A stretch of 42,115 nt of DNA from Longimicrobiaceae bacterium (GTDB lineage Bacteria; Gemmatimonadota; Gemmatimonadetes; Longimicrobiales; Longimicrobiaceae). Within the stretch, counting starts at the first letter, position 1; every line of letters begins with the position of its first letter. Below are positions 15,033-24,005 of this stretch, one piece after another. The notes beneath the pieces were generated by a model that ran no database searches, had not been told where the DNA came from, and was given only the letters and a program-made list of their open reading frames with translations. The stretch is taken from assembly GCA_035936415.1 (NCBI GenBank), contig DASYWD010000300.1, positions 1-42,115 on the forward strand, given 5' to 3'. The position numbers were made by a program, and so were the translations under genes.

Positions 15033-17420
15033 ATGGCATCCGACGCCCCCAGAGCCGACGCGCCCGCCGACCCGACGCTCGACCCCGCACGCGAGGTCCT
15101 GCACCGGTGCTGGGGGTACCCGGACTTCCGGCCGGGGCAGGACCAGGCCGTCCGCAACGTCCTTTCCGGGCGCGACTCGCTCACGGTGATGCCCACCGGG
15201 GGAGGGAAGTCGCTCTGCTACCAGGTCCCGGCGATGATGCTCCCCGGCGTCACCATCGTGGTGTCGCCGCTGATCTCGCTGATGAAGGACCAGGTCGACA
15301 CCCTGGACGCCCGGGGCCTCCCCGCCACCTTCATCAACTCCACGTTGAGCGGGAGCGAGATGGCGGCGCGCCTGAACGGCGCCGAGCGGGGCGAGTACAA
15401 GCTCCTCTACGTCGCCCCGGAGCGGTTCGACGCCGAGAGCTTCCAGGACCGCCTCGCGCGCCTGAACGTGTCTCTCCTGGCGGTGGACGAGGCCCACTGC
15501 GTCTCCGAGTGGGGGCACGACTTCCGCCCCTCGTACCTGCGGCTCGGCCGCGTCCGCGAGGCGCTCGGCAGCCCGCCGGTTGCGGCGCTGACCGCCACGG
15601 CCACGGAGGAGGTCCGCCGCGACATCGTCCGGCAGCTCGACCTGCGCGACCCCGAGGTGCTGGTCACCGGGTTCGACCGCCGGAACCTGAACTGGCACGT
15701 GCTGCGGGCCAAGAACGACTCCGAGAAGGACCGCCTGCTCCTAAAGCTCCTGCGCGGGCGCGAGGGCTCCGCCATCGTGTACGCCTCCACGCGCAAGAGC
15801 GTGGACGCCCTGGCCTCGCTCCTGAACGGGGTAGGCGTGCGGGCGGTGGGGTACCACGCCGGGCTGGTGGACGGCGAGCGGAAGCGGATCCAGGAAGCGT
15901 TCATGAGCGGCGAGGTCCCCGCGGTGGTGGCGACCAACGCCTTCGGGATGGGGATCGACAAGTCCGACGTCCGCATCGTGGTGCACTACAACATGCCCGG
16001 CAACATGGAGGCGTACTACCAGGAGGCCGGGCGCGCCGGGCGGGACGGCGCCCCCTCCGAGTGCGTCCTGCTGCACGCGTACCAGGACCGCTTCACCCAC
16101 GAGTTCTTCATCGAACAGGGCAACCCGCCCCGCAAGGTGGTGGAGGAGGTGATGCGCGGCCTGCGCAACGGGGTGGACTCCTCCGGGCTCTTCTCCATCC
16201 CGATCCCGGAGTTCGCGGCCACCCTCCCGGGGATGAAGGGCGACCGGCAGGTGTACTCCTCGCTCCGCATCCTGCAGGACTTCGGGCTGGTGCGGCAGAG
16301 CCCCGCCGGCGGCGCCGCGCTGCGCGTGCGGCTCATCGCCACCCCCAAGCGCATCACCCGCGAGCTGGGCGAGGCGGGGCGCGACGCCGAGGTGGCGCTC
16401 CTCCGCCAGCTCTGGAAGGTCGGCGGGGGCGAGGCCGTGTACCGCGGCGTGGAGCTGGAGTGGCGCGACCTGGGGCCCCGCGCGCGCGTGGCAGGGCTGC
16501 TGGACGCGCTGGAGGCGGAGGGCTTCGTGGAGTGGAGCGCCTGGAGCGGCGAGGGCGTGGTGGTGCTCGACCGCTCCACCCCCGTGCAGCGTCTCCCCAT
16601 CGACTGGCAGGGGCTGGAGGCCAAGAAGCGGCGCGACACCCGCAAGCTGGCCGAGATGCAGCGCTATGCCTACGCGGAGGGGTGCCGGCGCGGCTTCGTC
16701 CTGCGCTACTTCGGCGACGCGGCCGCCATGGACGAGTGCGGCGCCTGCGACAACTGCATGCGGGCCGGCGGCGGCGGGATCCTACCGGCCGGGGCGGCGG
16801 GCGCGCCGGGGGAGACGCCCTCCCACGCCGCCGCCGCCGCCCCCCAGGCGCCCCCTTCCGAGGCCGAGGAGGCGCTCTTCGCCGAGCTGCGGGAGGTGCG
16901 CAAGCGGGTGGCGCTGCGGGCCGGGATCCCGCCGTACTTCGTGTTTCCGGACTCGGTGCTGCGCACCTTCGCGTCGCGCTGCCCCGCCACCCCCGAGGAG
17001 CTGCTCGCCGTCCCCGGGGTGGGGGAGAAGACCCTGGAGAAGTACGGGCACCCTTTCCTGGAGGTCCTCCAGCGGCACGCCCCCGACCACCCGGGCGCCG
17101 AGGTCGCGGAGCCCGAGCCGCGCGCGCGCCGGGCGCGGCGGAAGGAGGAGCGCCCCGGCCCCGCCGACGGGCGCGAGGCGGAGCTGTATGGGCGGCTGTG
17201 CTCGCTCCGCACCGAGCTGTCGCGCGAGGCGAAGCTCCCCCCGTACTGCGTCTTCGCCGACCGCACGCTGGTGGAGCTGGCGAAGCGCGCCCCGCGCGAC
17301 GAAGCGGAGATGCTGGACGTGCCGGGGATCGGCCCGGCCAAGATGGAGAAGTACGGCGAAGCGTTCCTGCGGGCCATCCGCGAGGCCGCGGCCGGGGAGG
17401 CGGAGGGCTCCCGCGCCTGA
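15033..17420 (+). CDS. recQ: ATP-dependent DNA helicase RecQ with two HRDC domains
   Basis: 3'-5' DNA helicase acting in recombination and replication-fork repair. 795 aa from ATG 15033 (a GTG directly before it, at 15030, is an alternative). Motif I PTGGGKS is at 54-60, motif II DEAH at 152-155 with the aromatic-rich loop after it (CVSEWGHDFRPSYL), and motif VI QEAGRAGRDG follows. The RQC part has the zinc cysteines (Cys in ACRRGF position and CGACDNC) and a winged helix near VYRGVELEW. Two HRDC domains follow one another (about 612-685 and 712-785), each with PPY-VF and GxGxxKxEKYG-type motifs; most RecQ proteins have one. An Ala/Pro-rich linker precedes the first. Confidence 0.95.
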   Translation: MASDAPRADAPADPTLDPAREVLHRCWGYPDFRPGQDQAVRNVLSGRDSLTVMPTGGGKSLCYQVPAMMLPGVTIVVSPLISLMKDQVDTLDARGLPATFINSTLSGSEMAARLNGAERGEYKLLYVAPERFDAESFQDRLARLNVSLLAVDEAHCVSEWGHDFRPSYLRLGRVREALGSPPVAALTATATEEVRRDIVRQLDLRDPEVLVTGFDRRNLNWHVLRAKNDSEKDRLLLKLLRGREGSAIVYASTRKSVDALASLLNGVGVRAVGYHAGLVDGERKRIQEAFMSGEVPAVVATNAFGMGIDKSDVRIVVHYNMPGNMEAYYQEAGRAGRDGAPSECVLLHAYQDRFTHEFFIEQGNPPRKVVEEVMRGLRNGVDSSGLFSIPIPEFAATLPGMKGDRQVYSSLRILQDFGLVRQSPAGGAALRVRLIATPKRITRELGEAGRDAEVALLRQLWKVGGGEAVYRGVELEWRDLGPRARVAGLLDALEAEGFVEWSAWSGEGVVVLDRSTPVQRLPIDWQGLEAKKRRDTRKLAEMQRYAYAEGCRRGFVLRYFGDAAAMDECGACDNCMRAGGGGILPAGAAGAPGETPSHAAAAAPQAPPSEAEEALFAELREVRKRVALRAGIPPYFVFPDSVLRTFASRCPATPEELLAVPGVGEKTLEKYGHPFLEVLQRHAPDHPGAEVAEPEPRARRARRKEERPGPADGREAELYGRLCSLRTELSREAKLPPYCVFADRTLVELAKRAPRDEAEMLDVPGIGPAKMEKYGEAFLRAIREAAAGEAEGSRA

Positions 17421-17426
17421 GGTCTC

Positions 17427-17455
17427 TTTCCGGGCGGCGTGCGCGGGCTTACATT
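17427..17455 (+). promoter_or_regulatory. Weak candidate promoter for acyl-CoA dehydrogenase
   Basis: TTTCCG at 17427-17432, 17 bases, TACATT at 17450-17455. The -10 is reasonable, the -35 poor. It would give a leader of about 37 bases before the ATG at 17500. Confidence 0.3.
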
Positions 17456-17499
17456 CCGGTGTTTTTCGCGCGCGACCCGTCGCCCTCGAACGCCCGATC

Positions 17500-18711
17500 A
17501 TGGAACGCTACTTCGACGAGAACCACCTGATGATCCGCGACATGGTTCGCGATTTCGCCCGGAACGAGATCGCGCCCGTCGCCGGCGAGCTGGACCAGAC
17601 CTCCGAGTTCCCCTGGGAGAACGTCAAGAAGATGTCCGAGCTGGGCCTCTTCGGCGTCCCCTGGCCGGAGGAGCTGGGCGGCACGGGGATGGACGGCATC
17701 GCCTACATGATCGTGATCCACGAGCTCGCCAAGGTGGACGCGTCGCACGCCATCACCGTCTCCGCGCACACCACGCTGGGCACCTCCCCCATCGTCAACT
17801 TCGGGACGCCGGAGCAGAAGGAGCGTTTCGTCCCCCTCCTCGCCTCCGGGCAGGTGCTGGGCGGGTTCGGGCTCACCGAGCCGGGCGCCGGCTCGGACGC
17901 GGGCGGCACCCAGACCACCGCCGTGAAGAAGGACGGCGGGTGGGTGCTGAACGGGAGCAAGATCTTCATCACGCACGCCGGGGTAGGCGAGGTGTTCGTC
18001 GCCACGGCGGTCACCGACCGCGAGCGCGGCAGCAAGGGGATCACCTCCTTCATCGTCGCCAAGCCCACCACGGACCTGGAGAAGGCCCGCGAGCTGGGGA
18101 TCGGCCACGCCGAGGACCTCCCCTTCACCGAGGGGGTGCGGGCGGGGAAGAAGGAGGACAAGATGGGGTGGCGCGCCTCCGACACCCGCGAGCTGATCCT
18201 GGAGGACGCCTTCGTCCCGGACGAACAGGTCCTGGGCGAGGTGGGGATGGGCTTCATCAACTTCATGAAGACGCTGGACTCCGGGCGGATCGGGATCGCC
18301 GCGCTCTCGCTGGGGATCGCCGAGGGCGCCTACGAGCAGGCGCTCGCGTACGCCGCCGAGCGCAAGCAGTTCGGCAGGGCGATCACGGAGTTCCAGGGGA
18401 TCCAGTTCATGCTGGCCGACATGGCGACGGAGATCGAGGCCGCCAGGCACCTCGTCTACCACGCCGCGTGGCTCAAGGAGCAGGGGAGGCCGTACACCAA
18501 GGAGGCCGCCATGGCCAAGCTCTTCGCCTCGGAGCTGGCCATGCGCGCGACCACCAAGGCCGTGCAGATCCACGGCGGGTACGGCTACACCAAGGAGTAC
18601 CCGGTGGAGCGCATGATGCGCGACGCCAAGATCTGCGAGATCGGGGAGGGGACGAGCGAGATCCAGCGGCTGGTGATCGCCCGCAACCTCCTCAAGGAGC
18701 TGTCCCACTGA
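17500..18711 (+). CDS. Acyl-CoA dehydrogenase
   Basis: FAD-dependent acyl-CoA dehydrogenase, introducing the 2,3 double bond in an acyl-CoA and passing electrons to electron transfer flavoprotein. 403 aa. N-terminal helical domain (1-125), the FAD/substrate loop GGFGLTEPGAGSDAGG, the middle beta domain with WVLNGSKIFITHAG, and a C-terminal helical domain with AERKQFGRAITEFQGIQF and IHGGYGYTKEYPVER. The Glu in GEGTSEIQRLVIAR (Glu383) is the expected catalytic base position of short-chain enzymes. Compared with SCAD it carries an insertion near FTEGVRAGKKEDKMGWRAS, as in several bacterial members. Chain length preference cannot be assigned. It is far from the acyl-CoA cluster at 34-41 kb but would feed it. 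Confidence 0.93.
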   Translation: MERYFDENHLMIRDMVRDFARNEIAPVAGELDQTSEFPWENVKKMSELGLFGVPWPEELGGTGMDGIAYMIVIHELAKVDASHAITVSAHTTLGTSPIVNFGTPEQKERFVPLLASGQVLGGFGLTEPGAGSDAGGTQTTAVKKDGGWVLNGSKIFITHAGVGEVFVATAVTDRERGSKGITSFIVAKPTTDLEKARELGIGHAEDLPFTEGVRAGKKEDKMGWRASDTRELILEDAFVPDEQVLGEVGMGFINFMKTLDSGRIGIAALSLGIAEGAYEQALAYAAERKQFGRAITEFQGIQFMLADMATEIEAARHLVYHAAWLKEQGRPYTKEAAMAKLFASELAMRATTKAVQIHGGYGYTKEYPVERMMRDAKICEIGEGTSEIQRLVIARNLLKELSH

Positions 18712-18906
18712 TAGCTCGCCGGGTGCCGCACCGGCACCGGGGGAACGCCGCTCCCGCGCGCGCACGCCACCGCCTCCGGGCGGGGCACTCCGTGCGCGCC
18801 GGGGGGCGACGTTCGTCCCGGGCCGGGGCACCCTGAGCCGGCGGCTGCCGGCCGGCGGGCGTTTGCGGTGCCCGCGCGAGCGGGCGCACGGAAGCAGGTG
18901 TCCGAG

Positions 18907-19014
18907 ATGACGAGCAACAAGGTGCGGCGGGCGCCGTGGAGCGCCCGCCCGGGGAGACCGCGCGCGGGGACGGTGCGTCGTCCCGCCGCCGCCCGGAAGG
19001 GAGGGGCGGCGTGA
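18907..19014 (+). CDS. Possible leader peptide overlapping rng
   Basis: A 35-codon frame starting ATG at 18907 and ending in a TGA that overlaps the GTG start of the RNase gene (GTGA at 19011-19014). The peptide would be short and very basic (MTSNKVRRAPWSARPG and onward). A 9-bp perfect hairpin (18926-18934 with 18941-18949) lies inside it. The arrangement resembles an upstream frame coupling translation to rng, but it may be fortuitous in GC-rich DNA; the ribosome-site candidate AGGTG at 18896-18900 is weak. Confidence 0.25.
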   Translation: MTSNKVRRAPWSARPGRPRAGTVRRPAAARKGGAA

Positions 19015-20555
19015 AGCGCGAGATCCTCATGAACACGACGGCGAAGGAGACGCGCGTCGCCATCCTGGAGGACGACGTCCTCGTAGAGCTGATGGTGGAC
19101 CGTCCCGACGCCGCGCGCATGGTGGGCGACGTCTACCTGGGGAAGGTGGACGCCGTCCTCCCCGGGATCCAGGCGGCCTTCGTCGACATCGGGACGGAGA
19201 AGGCGGCTTTCCTGCACGTCTCCGACGTCGCCGCGGAGGAGAACGGCAACGGCGGCGGCGCCGAGGACGAGGACGACGACGAGGGGGGCGACCGCAGGCG
19301 CACCCGCCGGTACCCGCCCATCCAGGACGTGGTGAAGAAGGGGCAGGACCTGATCGTCCAGGTCTCCAAGGAGCCCATCGGGACCAAGGGGCCGCGCGTC
19401 ACCGCGAACGTCTCCCTCCCCGGGCGCTTCCTGGTGTACATGCCCGGCTCCGACCACGTCGGCGTCTCCCGCAAGATCGAGGACCGCGAGGAGCGCGCCC
19501 GCCTCCGCGCCCTGGCGAAGGAGATCCTCCCCGAGGGCGCGGGCGGCGTCATCGTGCGCACCGTGGGCGAGGAGCTGACGCAGGAGACCTTCGCGCGCGA
19601 GATGCAGTCGCTGATCGGCACCTGGAAGCAGATCCGCAAGCGCGCCTCCAAGGGGCGGGCCCCCGCGCCGGTGCACCGCGAGGCGAAGCTCACGGCGGGG
19701 ATCATCCGCGACCTGTTCTCCCAGAAGGTGGACTCGCTCACGGTGGACAGCCGCGACGTGTACGCGGAGGTCCGCCAGTACCTGGACACCGTGGACCCGT
19801 CGCTGAACGAGCGGGTGCACCTGTACCAGGAGCCGGTCCCGCTCTTCGACGCCATGGGGATCGAGAAGGCCATCCACGAGGCCTTCCAGCGCAAGGTGTT
19901 CCTCCCCTCGGGCGGGTACATCATCATCGAGCCCACCGAGGCGCTGGTCTCCATCGACGTCAACACCGGGCGCTACACCGGGAAGAAGGACCCGGAGAAG
20001 ACGATCCTCAAGACCAACCTGGACGCCGCCAAGGAGATCGCGCGGCAGATCCGGCTGCGCGACACGGGGGGGATCATCGTCTGCGACTTCATCGACATGG
20101 AGTCGAAGCAGAACCGCGAGCGCGTCCTCCAGGAGCTCCGCTCGCACCTGGCCCGCGACCGCGCCCGCACCAAGGCGTTCCAGGTGTCGGAGCTGGGGCT
20201 GATCGAGATGACGCGGCAGCGGGTCCGCCAGTCGCTCTACCAGTCGCAGACCGAGGGGTGCCCCTGCTGCTCGGGCACCGGCCGCATCTTCACCCCGGAG
20301 ACCATCGTGCGCCGCATCGAGCGCGCGGTGCGCCGCGCCGCCACGGAGGGGAAGGAGCGCTCCCTGGTGGCGCGCGTCCACCCGGAGGTGGCGCTCTACG
20401 TGGTGGAGCAGGAGCGTGACTTCACGAAGCGCCTGGAGCGGGAGACCAAGGTCAAGCTCACCCTGCGCGACGACCCCCTGCTCAACCAGGACGGGTTCCG
20501 GATCGCCTCCGGCTCGTCCGGCCAGGACCTGACCCAGAAGTACGCTCTCGGGTAA
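19011..20555 (+). CDS. rng: Ribonuclease G/E family endoribonuclease
   Basis: Single-strand endoribonuclease for rRNA 5' processing and mRNA decay. 514 aa from GTG 19011, which has AAGGGAGGGG just upstream and aligns with the family start (REILMNTTAKETRVAILED); no long RNase E C-terminal scaffold is present, so it is RNase G-like. The S1 domain (about 38-140) is interrupted by an acidic, low-complexity insert around residues 75-100. Catalytic metal ligands are Asp316 (SIDVNTG) and Asp359 (VCDFIDM); the zinc-link CPCC has Cys417 and Cys420. It precedes the L21 and L27 genes, a classic arrangement (rng-rplU-rpmA). Confidence 0.94.
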   Translation: MKREILMNTTAKETRVAILEDDVLVELMVDRPDAARMVGDVYLGKVDAVLPGIQAAFVDIGTEKAAFLHVSDVAAEENGNGGGAEDEDDDEGGDRRRTRRYPPIQDVVKKGQDLIVQVSKEPIGTKGPRVTANVSLPGRFLVYMPGSDHVGVSRKIEDREERARLRALAKEILPEGAGGVIVRTVGEELTQETFAREMQSLIGTWKQIRKRASKGRAPAPVHREAKLTAGIIRDLFSQKVDSLTVDSRDVYAEVRQYLDTVDPSLNERVHLYQEPVPLFDAMGIEKAIHEAFQRKVFLPSGGYIIIEPTEALVSIDVNTGRYTGKKDPEKTILKTNLDAAKEIARQIRLRDTGGIIVCDFIDMESKQNRERVLQELRSHLARDRARTKAFQVSELGLIEMTRQRVRQSLYQSQTEGCPCCSGTGRIFTPETIVRRIERAVRRAATEGKERSLVARVHPEVALYVVEQERDFTKRLERETKVKLTLRDDPLLNQDGFRIASGSSGQDLTQKYALG

Positions 20556-20561
20556 ACGAAG

Positions 20562-20595
20562 AACCGCGCTCCCGGGTTGACAGGGGCGCGGTTTC
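20562..20595 (+). terminator. Hairpin terminator after rng
   Basis: Eleven-bp stem with one G-U pair (20562-20572 with 20583-20593) and a ten-base loop, ending in TTTC. The loop contains the TTGACA used as -35 by the next gene, so terminator and promoter overlap. The T tail is short. Confidence 0.5.
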
Positions 20596-20605
20596 GGCTG
20601 ATATT
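20577..20605 (+). promoter_or_regulatory. Promoter for ribosomal protein genes rplU-rpmA
   Basis: TTGACA at 20577-20582, 17 bases, GATATT at 20600-20605. Predicted start near 20612 and a leader of about 45 bases. The -35 is a perfect consensus and lies in the loop of the rng terminator hairpin. Confidence 0.65.
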
Positions 20606-20656
20606 CAGGGCTTGCATTTGTTCCGGCTTTCGTCCGATTCACGGAGTTCAACCACC

Positions 20657-20971
20657 ATGTACGCCATCATCCGCACCGGCGGCAAGCAGTTCCGGGCCGA
20701 GCCGGGCAAGACGCTTCGCATCCCGTCCGTCGACATCGAGCCGGGCCAGACCCTCCGCTTCGAGGACATCCTCCTCGGCGCGAACGGCGACCAGGTGCAG
20801 GTCGGCGCCCCCCTGGTTTCCGGTGCGGCGGTGACGGCGGAGGTGCTCCGGCACGGCAAGGGCGAGAAGATCATCATCTTCAAGCACAAGCGCCGCAAGA
20901 ACTACCGGCGCAAGCAGGGACATCGGCAGAAGTTCACCGAGGTCCGCGTCAACGAGATCAACCTCGGCTAA
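20657..20971 (+). CDS. rplU: Ribosomal protein bL21
   Basis: 50S subunit protein L21, 104 aa. The start [17 protein letters not shown] and the C-terminal [17 protein letters not shown], with the final ...[11 protein letters not shown], are diagnostic. The ATG at 20657 has GGAG at 20643-20646 and starts exactly at the conserved MYAII; an upstream in-frame ATG at 20612 lies at the predicted transcription start and is rejected. Twelve bases separate it from rpmA, the usual pair. Confidence 0.98.
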   Translation: MYAIIRTGGKQFRAEPGKTLRIPSVDIEPGQTLRFEDILLGANGDQVQVGAPLVSGAAVTAEVLRHGKGEKIIIFKHKRRKNYRRKQGHRQKFTEVRVNEINLG

Positions 20972-20983
20972 AGGAGGCCGGCC

Positions 20984-21289
20984 ATGGCACATAAGAAGGG
21001 CGGCGGCTCTACCCGCAACGGCCGCGACTCGAACGCGCAGCGCCTGGGCGTGAAGAAGTTCGGCGGCGAGTTCGTTCGCGCCGGCAACATCATCATGCGC
21101 CAGCGCGGCACCAAGCTCCATCCGGGCGAGAACGTCGGGATCGGGAGCGACGACACCCTCTTCGCGCTCGTCGACGGCCACGTGCAGTTCGGCCGCTTCG
21201 ACAAGAAGCGCAAGAAGGTCTCCGTGACCCCGCTGCAGCTGGTCGAGGCCGAAGAGGCCGAGGCCCCCATGGACGTCGCCGCCGACTGA
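20984..21289 (+). CDS. rpmA: Ribosomal protein bL27
   Basis: 50S subunit protein L27, whose N terminus reaches the peptidyl transferase centre. 101 aa. [17 protein letters not shown] is the typical start, without the cleavable N-terminal extension found in Firmicutes, followed by [22 protein letters not shown]. The last 15 residues are an acidic tail ([14 protein letters not shown]) longer than in E. coli. An ideal AAGGAGG is at 20971-20977, overlapping the stop codon of rplU. A strong terminator ends the operon at 21316-21349. Confidence 0.98.
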   Translation: MAHKKGGGSTRNGRDSNAQRLGVKKFGGEFVRAGNIIMRQRGTKLHPGENVGIGSDDTLFALVDGHVQFGRFDKKRKKVSVTPLQLVEAEEAEAPMDVAAD

Positions 21290-21315
21290 GGCACGCGACG
21301 CACCCGAGCGCGGCG

Positions 21316-21349
21316 AAAGCGCCCCGGCCCACGGCCGGGGCGCTTTTTT
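21316..21349 (+). terminator. Rho-independent terminator after rpmA
   Basis: Fourteen-bp perfect stem (AAAGCGCCCCGGCC at 21316-21329 with 21333-21346), loop CAC, and six T residues at 21344-21349. The clearest intrinsic terminator of the window. Confidence 0.93.
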
Positions 21350-21426
21350 CTGCTCCCCGCTCCCGCGCGGCGAGGATCCTGCATGGTCCCGGGCCGGAAA
21401 CCCCTGGAACCGGAGCCGGAGAACGC

Positions 21427-22671
21427 ATGAGCGAGCCCAACGAGCAGGCCCCCTGGCCTCCCCGCACCCCCGCGGACTTCCCCCTGGTGGGGCGCCTCCC
21501 CGCCTACGTCTTCGCGCAGATCAACGCCGAGAAGCGGGAGCGCATCGAGGCGGGGGAGGACGTGATCGACCTGGGGATGGGGAACCCCGACCTGCGCACC
21601 CCGGAGCACATCGTGGACGAGCTGGTCTCGCACGCGGCCGAGGGGAAGCACCACCGCTACAGCGCCTCCCGCGGCATCTACGGGCTGCGCGAGGGGATCG
21701 CCGAGCACTACGCCCGCCGCTACGGGGTGGAGCTGGACGCGGAGACGGAAACGGTGGTCACCATCGGCGCCAAGGAGGGGATCTCGCACCTGATGCTCGC
21801 CATCCTGGCGCCCGGCGACACGGTGCTGGTCCCCGCGCCGGCGTACCCCATCCACACCTACTCCGTGATCTTCGCCGGGGGGAACGTCCGCACCATCCCG
21901 CTCCAGGACGACGGCGCCGGCCAGGTGGACGCGGACGCCCTGCTCGGCGAGGTGGAGGAGGCCGCCCACTCCGGGACGCCGGGGCCGAAGGCGCTGGTCC
22001 TCTCCTTCCCCAACAACCCCACCACGCTGACGGCCGACCTGGGGTTCTTCGAGCGCGCGGTGGAGCTGTGCCGCAGCGAGCAGATCCTCCTGGTGCACGA
22101 CTTCGCGTACGCGGACTTCGGCTTCGGGGAGGAGCCACCCAGCCTCCTGCAGGTGCCGGGCGCCAAGGAGATCGGGGTGGAGTTCTTCTCCATGTCCAAG
22201 TCGTACTGCATGGCCGGGTGGCGCGTGGGCTTCTGCGTGGGGAACGCGGCCATGGTGCAGGCGCTCACCAAGATCAAGAGCTACCTGGACTACGGGATCT
22301 TCCAGCCCATCCAGATCGCCGCGGCGCACGCGCTGCGGGCGGGGCAGGAGTGCGTCGCGGACACCCGGGACACCTACCGGAGCCGCCGCGACGCCCTGGT
22401 GGGGGCGCTCCGCGACGCGGGGTGGGAGATCGCCGCCCCCCGCGCCACCATGTTCGTCTGGGCCCCCATCCCGGAGCCCTTCCGGGAGATGCAGTCGGTG
22501 GAGTTCGCGCGGATGCTGCTGCGGGAGGCGGGGGTGGTGGTCTCCCCCGGGATCGGCTTCGGGCCGGAGGGGGAGGGACACGTCCGTTTCGCCCTGATCG
22601 AGGACGAGGAGCGGCTGCGGGAGGCCGCGCAGCGAGTGGGAGCGGTCCTGCGGGGCGGGGTGGCGGCCTGA
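21427..22671 (+). CDS. alaC: PLP-dependent class I aminotransferase, AlaC-like
   Basis: Fold type I aminotransferase, 414 aa, most like the glutamate-pyruvate transaminase AlaC/DapL-related group. The N-terminal [37 protein letters not shown] is characteristic of AlaC-type enzymes. Other motifs are SFPNNPTT (cofactor/substrate asparagine), [10 protein letters not shown], and the PLP lysine Lys258 in [15 protein letters not shown]; the C terminus has [16 protein letters not shown]. It likely makes alanine from pyruvate, but other amino donors are possible. Monocistronic, between the rpmA terminator and a secreted phosphodiesterase gene. Confidence 0.88.
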   Translation: MSEPNEQAPWPPRTPADFPLVGRLPAYVFAQINAEKRERIEAGEDVIDLGMGNPDLRTPEHIVDELVSHAAEGKHHRYSASRGIYGLREGIAEHYARRYGVELDAETETVVTIGAKEGISHLMLAILAPGDTVLVPAPAYPIHTYSVIFAGGNVRTIPLQDDGAGQVDADALLGEVEEAAHSGTPGPKALVLSFPNNPTTLTADLGFFERAVELCRSEQILLVHDFAYADFGFGEEPPSLLQVPGAKEIGVEFFSMSKSYCMAGWRVGFCVGNAAMVQALTKIKSYLDYGIFQPIQIAAAHALRAGQECVADTRDTYRSRRDALVGALRDAGWEIAAPRATMFVWAPIPEPFREMQSVEFARMLLREAGVVVSPGIGFGPEGEGHVRFALIEDEERLREAAQRVGAVLRGGVAA

Positions 22672-22693
22672 CGCCCTGGAATTTTACCGGCAG

Positions 22694-22723
22694 ATGTGTT
22701 AAATTGTTACTACGAAAACACAT
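22694..22723. repeat. AT-rich inverted repeat upstream of phosphodiesterase gene
   Basis: ATGTGTT at 22694-22700 and its exact complement AACACAT at 22717-22723, separated by 16 bases that are themselves AT-rich. Position about 100 bases before the ATG at 22819 suits an operator or promoter element. No clear -35/-10 pair could be assigned around it. Confidence 0.4.
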
Positions 22724-22818
22724 AGCTGGTGAGACGCCCCTCCGGTAGGGCGCCCCTGGGGCGCCTGCTCCCCGGGAGCGTCGCCGCGCGCCCCCGACCC
22801 CGAACTGGAGGACAGCCG

Positions 22819-23835
22819 ATGCGATCCAATCGACTTCGCACCCCGCTTCGGGCGCTTTCCACTCTTGCGTCCGTCGCCCTGCTCGGTGCCTTTGCGCCCC
22901 TCGTGGACCGGCCGGCCGCGCCGCTCCGGGCGGAAGCGGCGGCGGCCCTGGCGGTGGACCCGGGGACGCCCGCGGTCACCAACCCCTTCCGGGGCGACCT
23001 CACGGACCACGTGGTGGTGATCTCGCTGGACGGGCTGCGCCCGGACGCGATCCGGAGGTTCCGGGCCGGGACGCTGATGCGGCTGATGCGGGAGGGGAGC
23101 TACACGCTCAACGCCCGGACCATCATGCCGAGCAAGACGCTCCCGTCGCACACCTCCATGCTCACGGGGCTGGAGCCGGAGGACCACGGCATCACCTGGA
23201 ACACCGACAGGACGCACTCGCACGGGACGGTGGAGGTCCCCACCATCTTCGCGGCGGCGCACGCGAAGGGACTGAAGACGGCGGCGTTCTTCAGCAAGAC
23301 CAAGTTCCACCACCTCGAGGCGCCGCGGTCGCTGAGCTTCGTCAACTCTCCGACCAGCGGCAAGCTCTCCGCGGGCCAGACGGTGCGCGAGGTGAGGAAG
23401 TACCTGCGGACGGAGAAGCCGAACCTGATGTTCGTGCACATCGGCGAGCCGGACTACGCCGGACACTTCTGGGGGTGGATGAGCTACATGTACGGCCGGA
23501 ACGTGCGCAAGGCCGACGACGCGGTGGAGTCGGTGCTGGAGGCCGCCGACGGCGCCTTCGGGAAGGGGAACTACACGGTGATCGTGACCGCCGACCACGG
23601 GGGCCACGGGTGGAACCACGGCAGCTCCGATCCGCGTGACGTGACCATCCCCTGGATCACCTGGGGGAAGGGGGTCCGCGCCGGGACGCAGCTGGCCGGC
23701 GACGTCCGCACCATGGACACCGCGGCGACCGCGCTCTGGCTGCTGGGCGTCACCACGGCCACGGCCGAGGACGGGAACCCCGTCTCCTACGCCTTCAACC
23801 GCCGCTCCGCCGGCCCGGCGCTCGCGGCGCGGTAA
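22819..23835 (+). CDS. Secreted type I phosphodiesterase/nucleotide pyrophosphatase-family phosphatase
   Basis: Alkaline phosphatase superfamily enzyme hydrolysing a phosphodiester or pyrophosphate, exported. 338 aa; ATG 22819 follows GGAGGA and opens a signal peptide (about 1-41). The metal-binding core is complete: Asp71 (ISLDGLRPDA), nucleophile Thr107 (PSKTLPSHTSMLTG), Asp212 and His216 (GEPDYAGHFWG), Asp259 and His260 (TADHGGHG). The substrate is unknown; related enzymes act on nucleotide-sugar or lipid-head-group phosphodiesters. It is bounded by an AT-rich palindrome upstream and a terminator downstream. Confidence 0.88.
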   Translation: MRSNRLRTPLRALSTLASVALLGAFAPLVDRPAAPLRAEAAAALAVDPGTPAVTNPFRGDLTDHVVVISLDGLRPDAIRRFRAGTLMRLMREGSYTLNARTIMPSKTLPSHTSMLTGLEPEDHGITWNTDRTHSHGTVEVPTIFAAAHAKGLKTAAFFSKTKFHHLEAPRSLSFVNSPTSGKLSAGQTVREVRKYLRTEKPNLMFVHIGEPDYAGHFWGWMSYMYGRNVRKADDAVESVLEAADGAFGKGNYTVIVTADHGGHGWNHGSSDPRDVTIPWITWGKGVRAGTQLAGDVRTMDTAATALWLLGVTTATAEDGNPVSYAFNRRSAGPALAAR

Positions 23836-23872
23836 GATCGGCCGGAAGACGAGACCCGGGGAGCCACGCTGG

Positions 23873-23905
23873 ACGGCCCCGCCACGGCGCACGTGGCGGG
23901 GCCGT
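23873..23905 (+). terminator. Hairpin terminator after phosphodiesterase gene
   Basis: Perfect 13-bp stem (23873-23885 with 23893-23905), loop GGCGCAC, followed by TCCGCATCC. The T tail is poor, so efficiency is uncertain. Confidence 0.65.
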
Positions 23906-24005
23906 TCCGCATCCGGCATCCGCAGCGGCCTGCAACCTGCACGCTGCCGCGCCTCCGCCGCGGCCGAAGGGCGGCAGGGCGGGCCGAACCTCCAGGGGAG
24001 AGACG

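Noticed and set aside
18722-18738. GGTGCCG-CAC-CGGCACC hairpin after the acyl-CoA dehydrogenase gene as a terminator
   Set aside because: Stem of seven pairs with a three-base loop but followed by GGGGGAACG, no T run; too weak to call.
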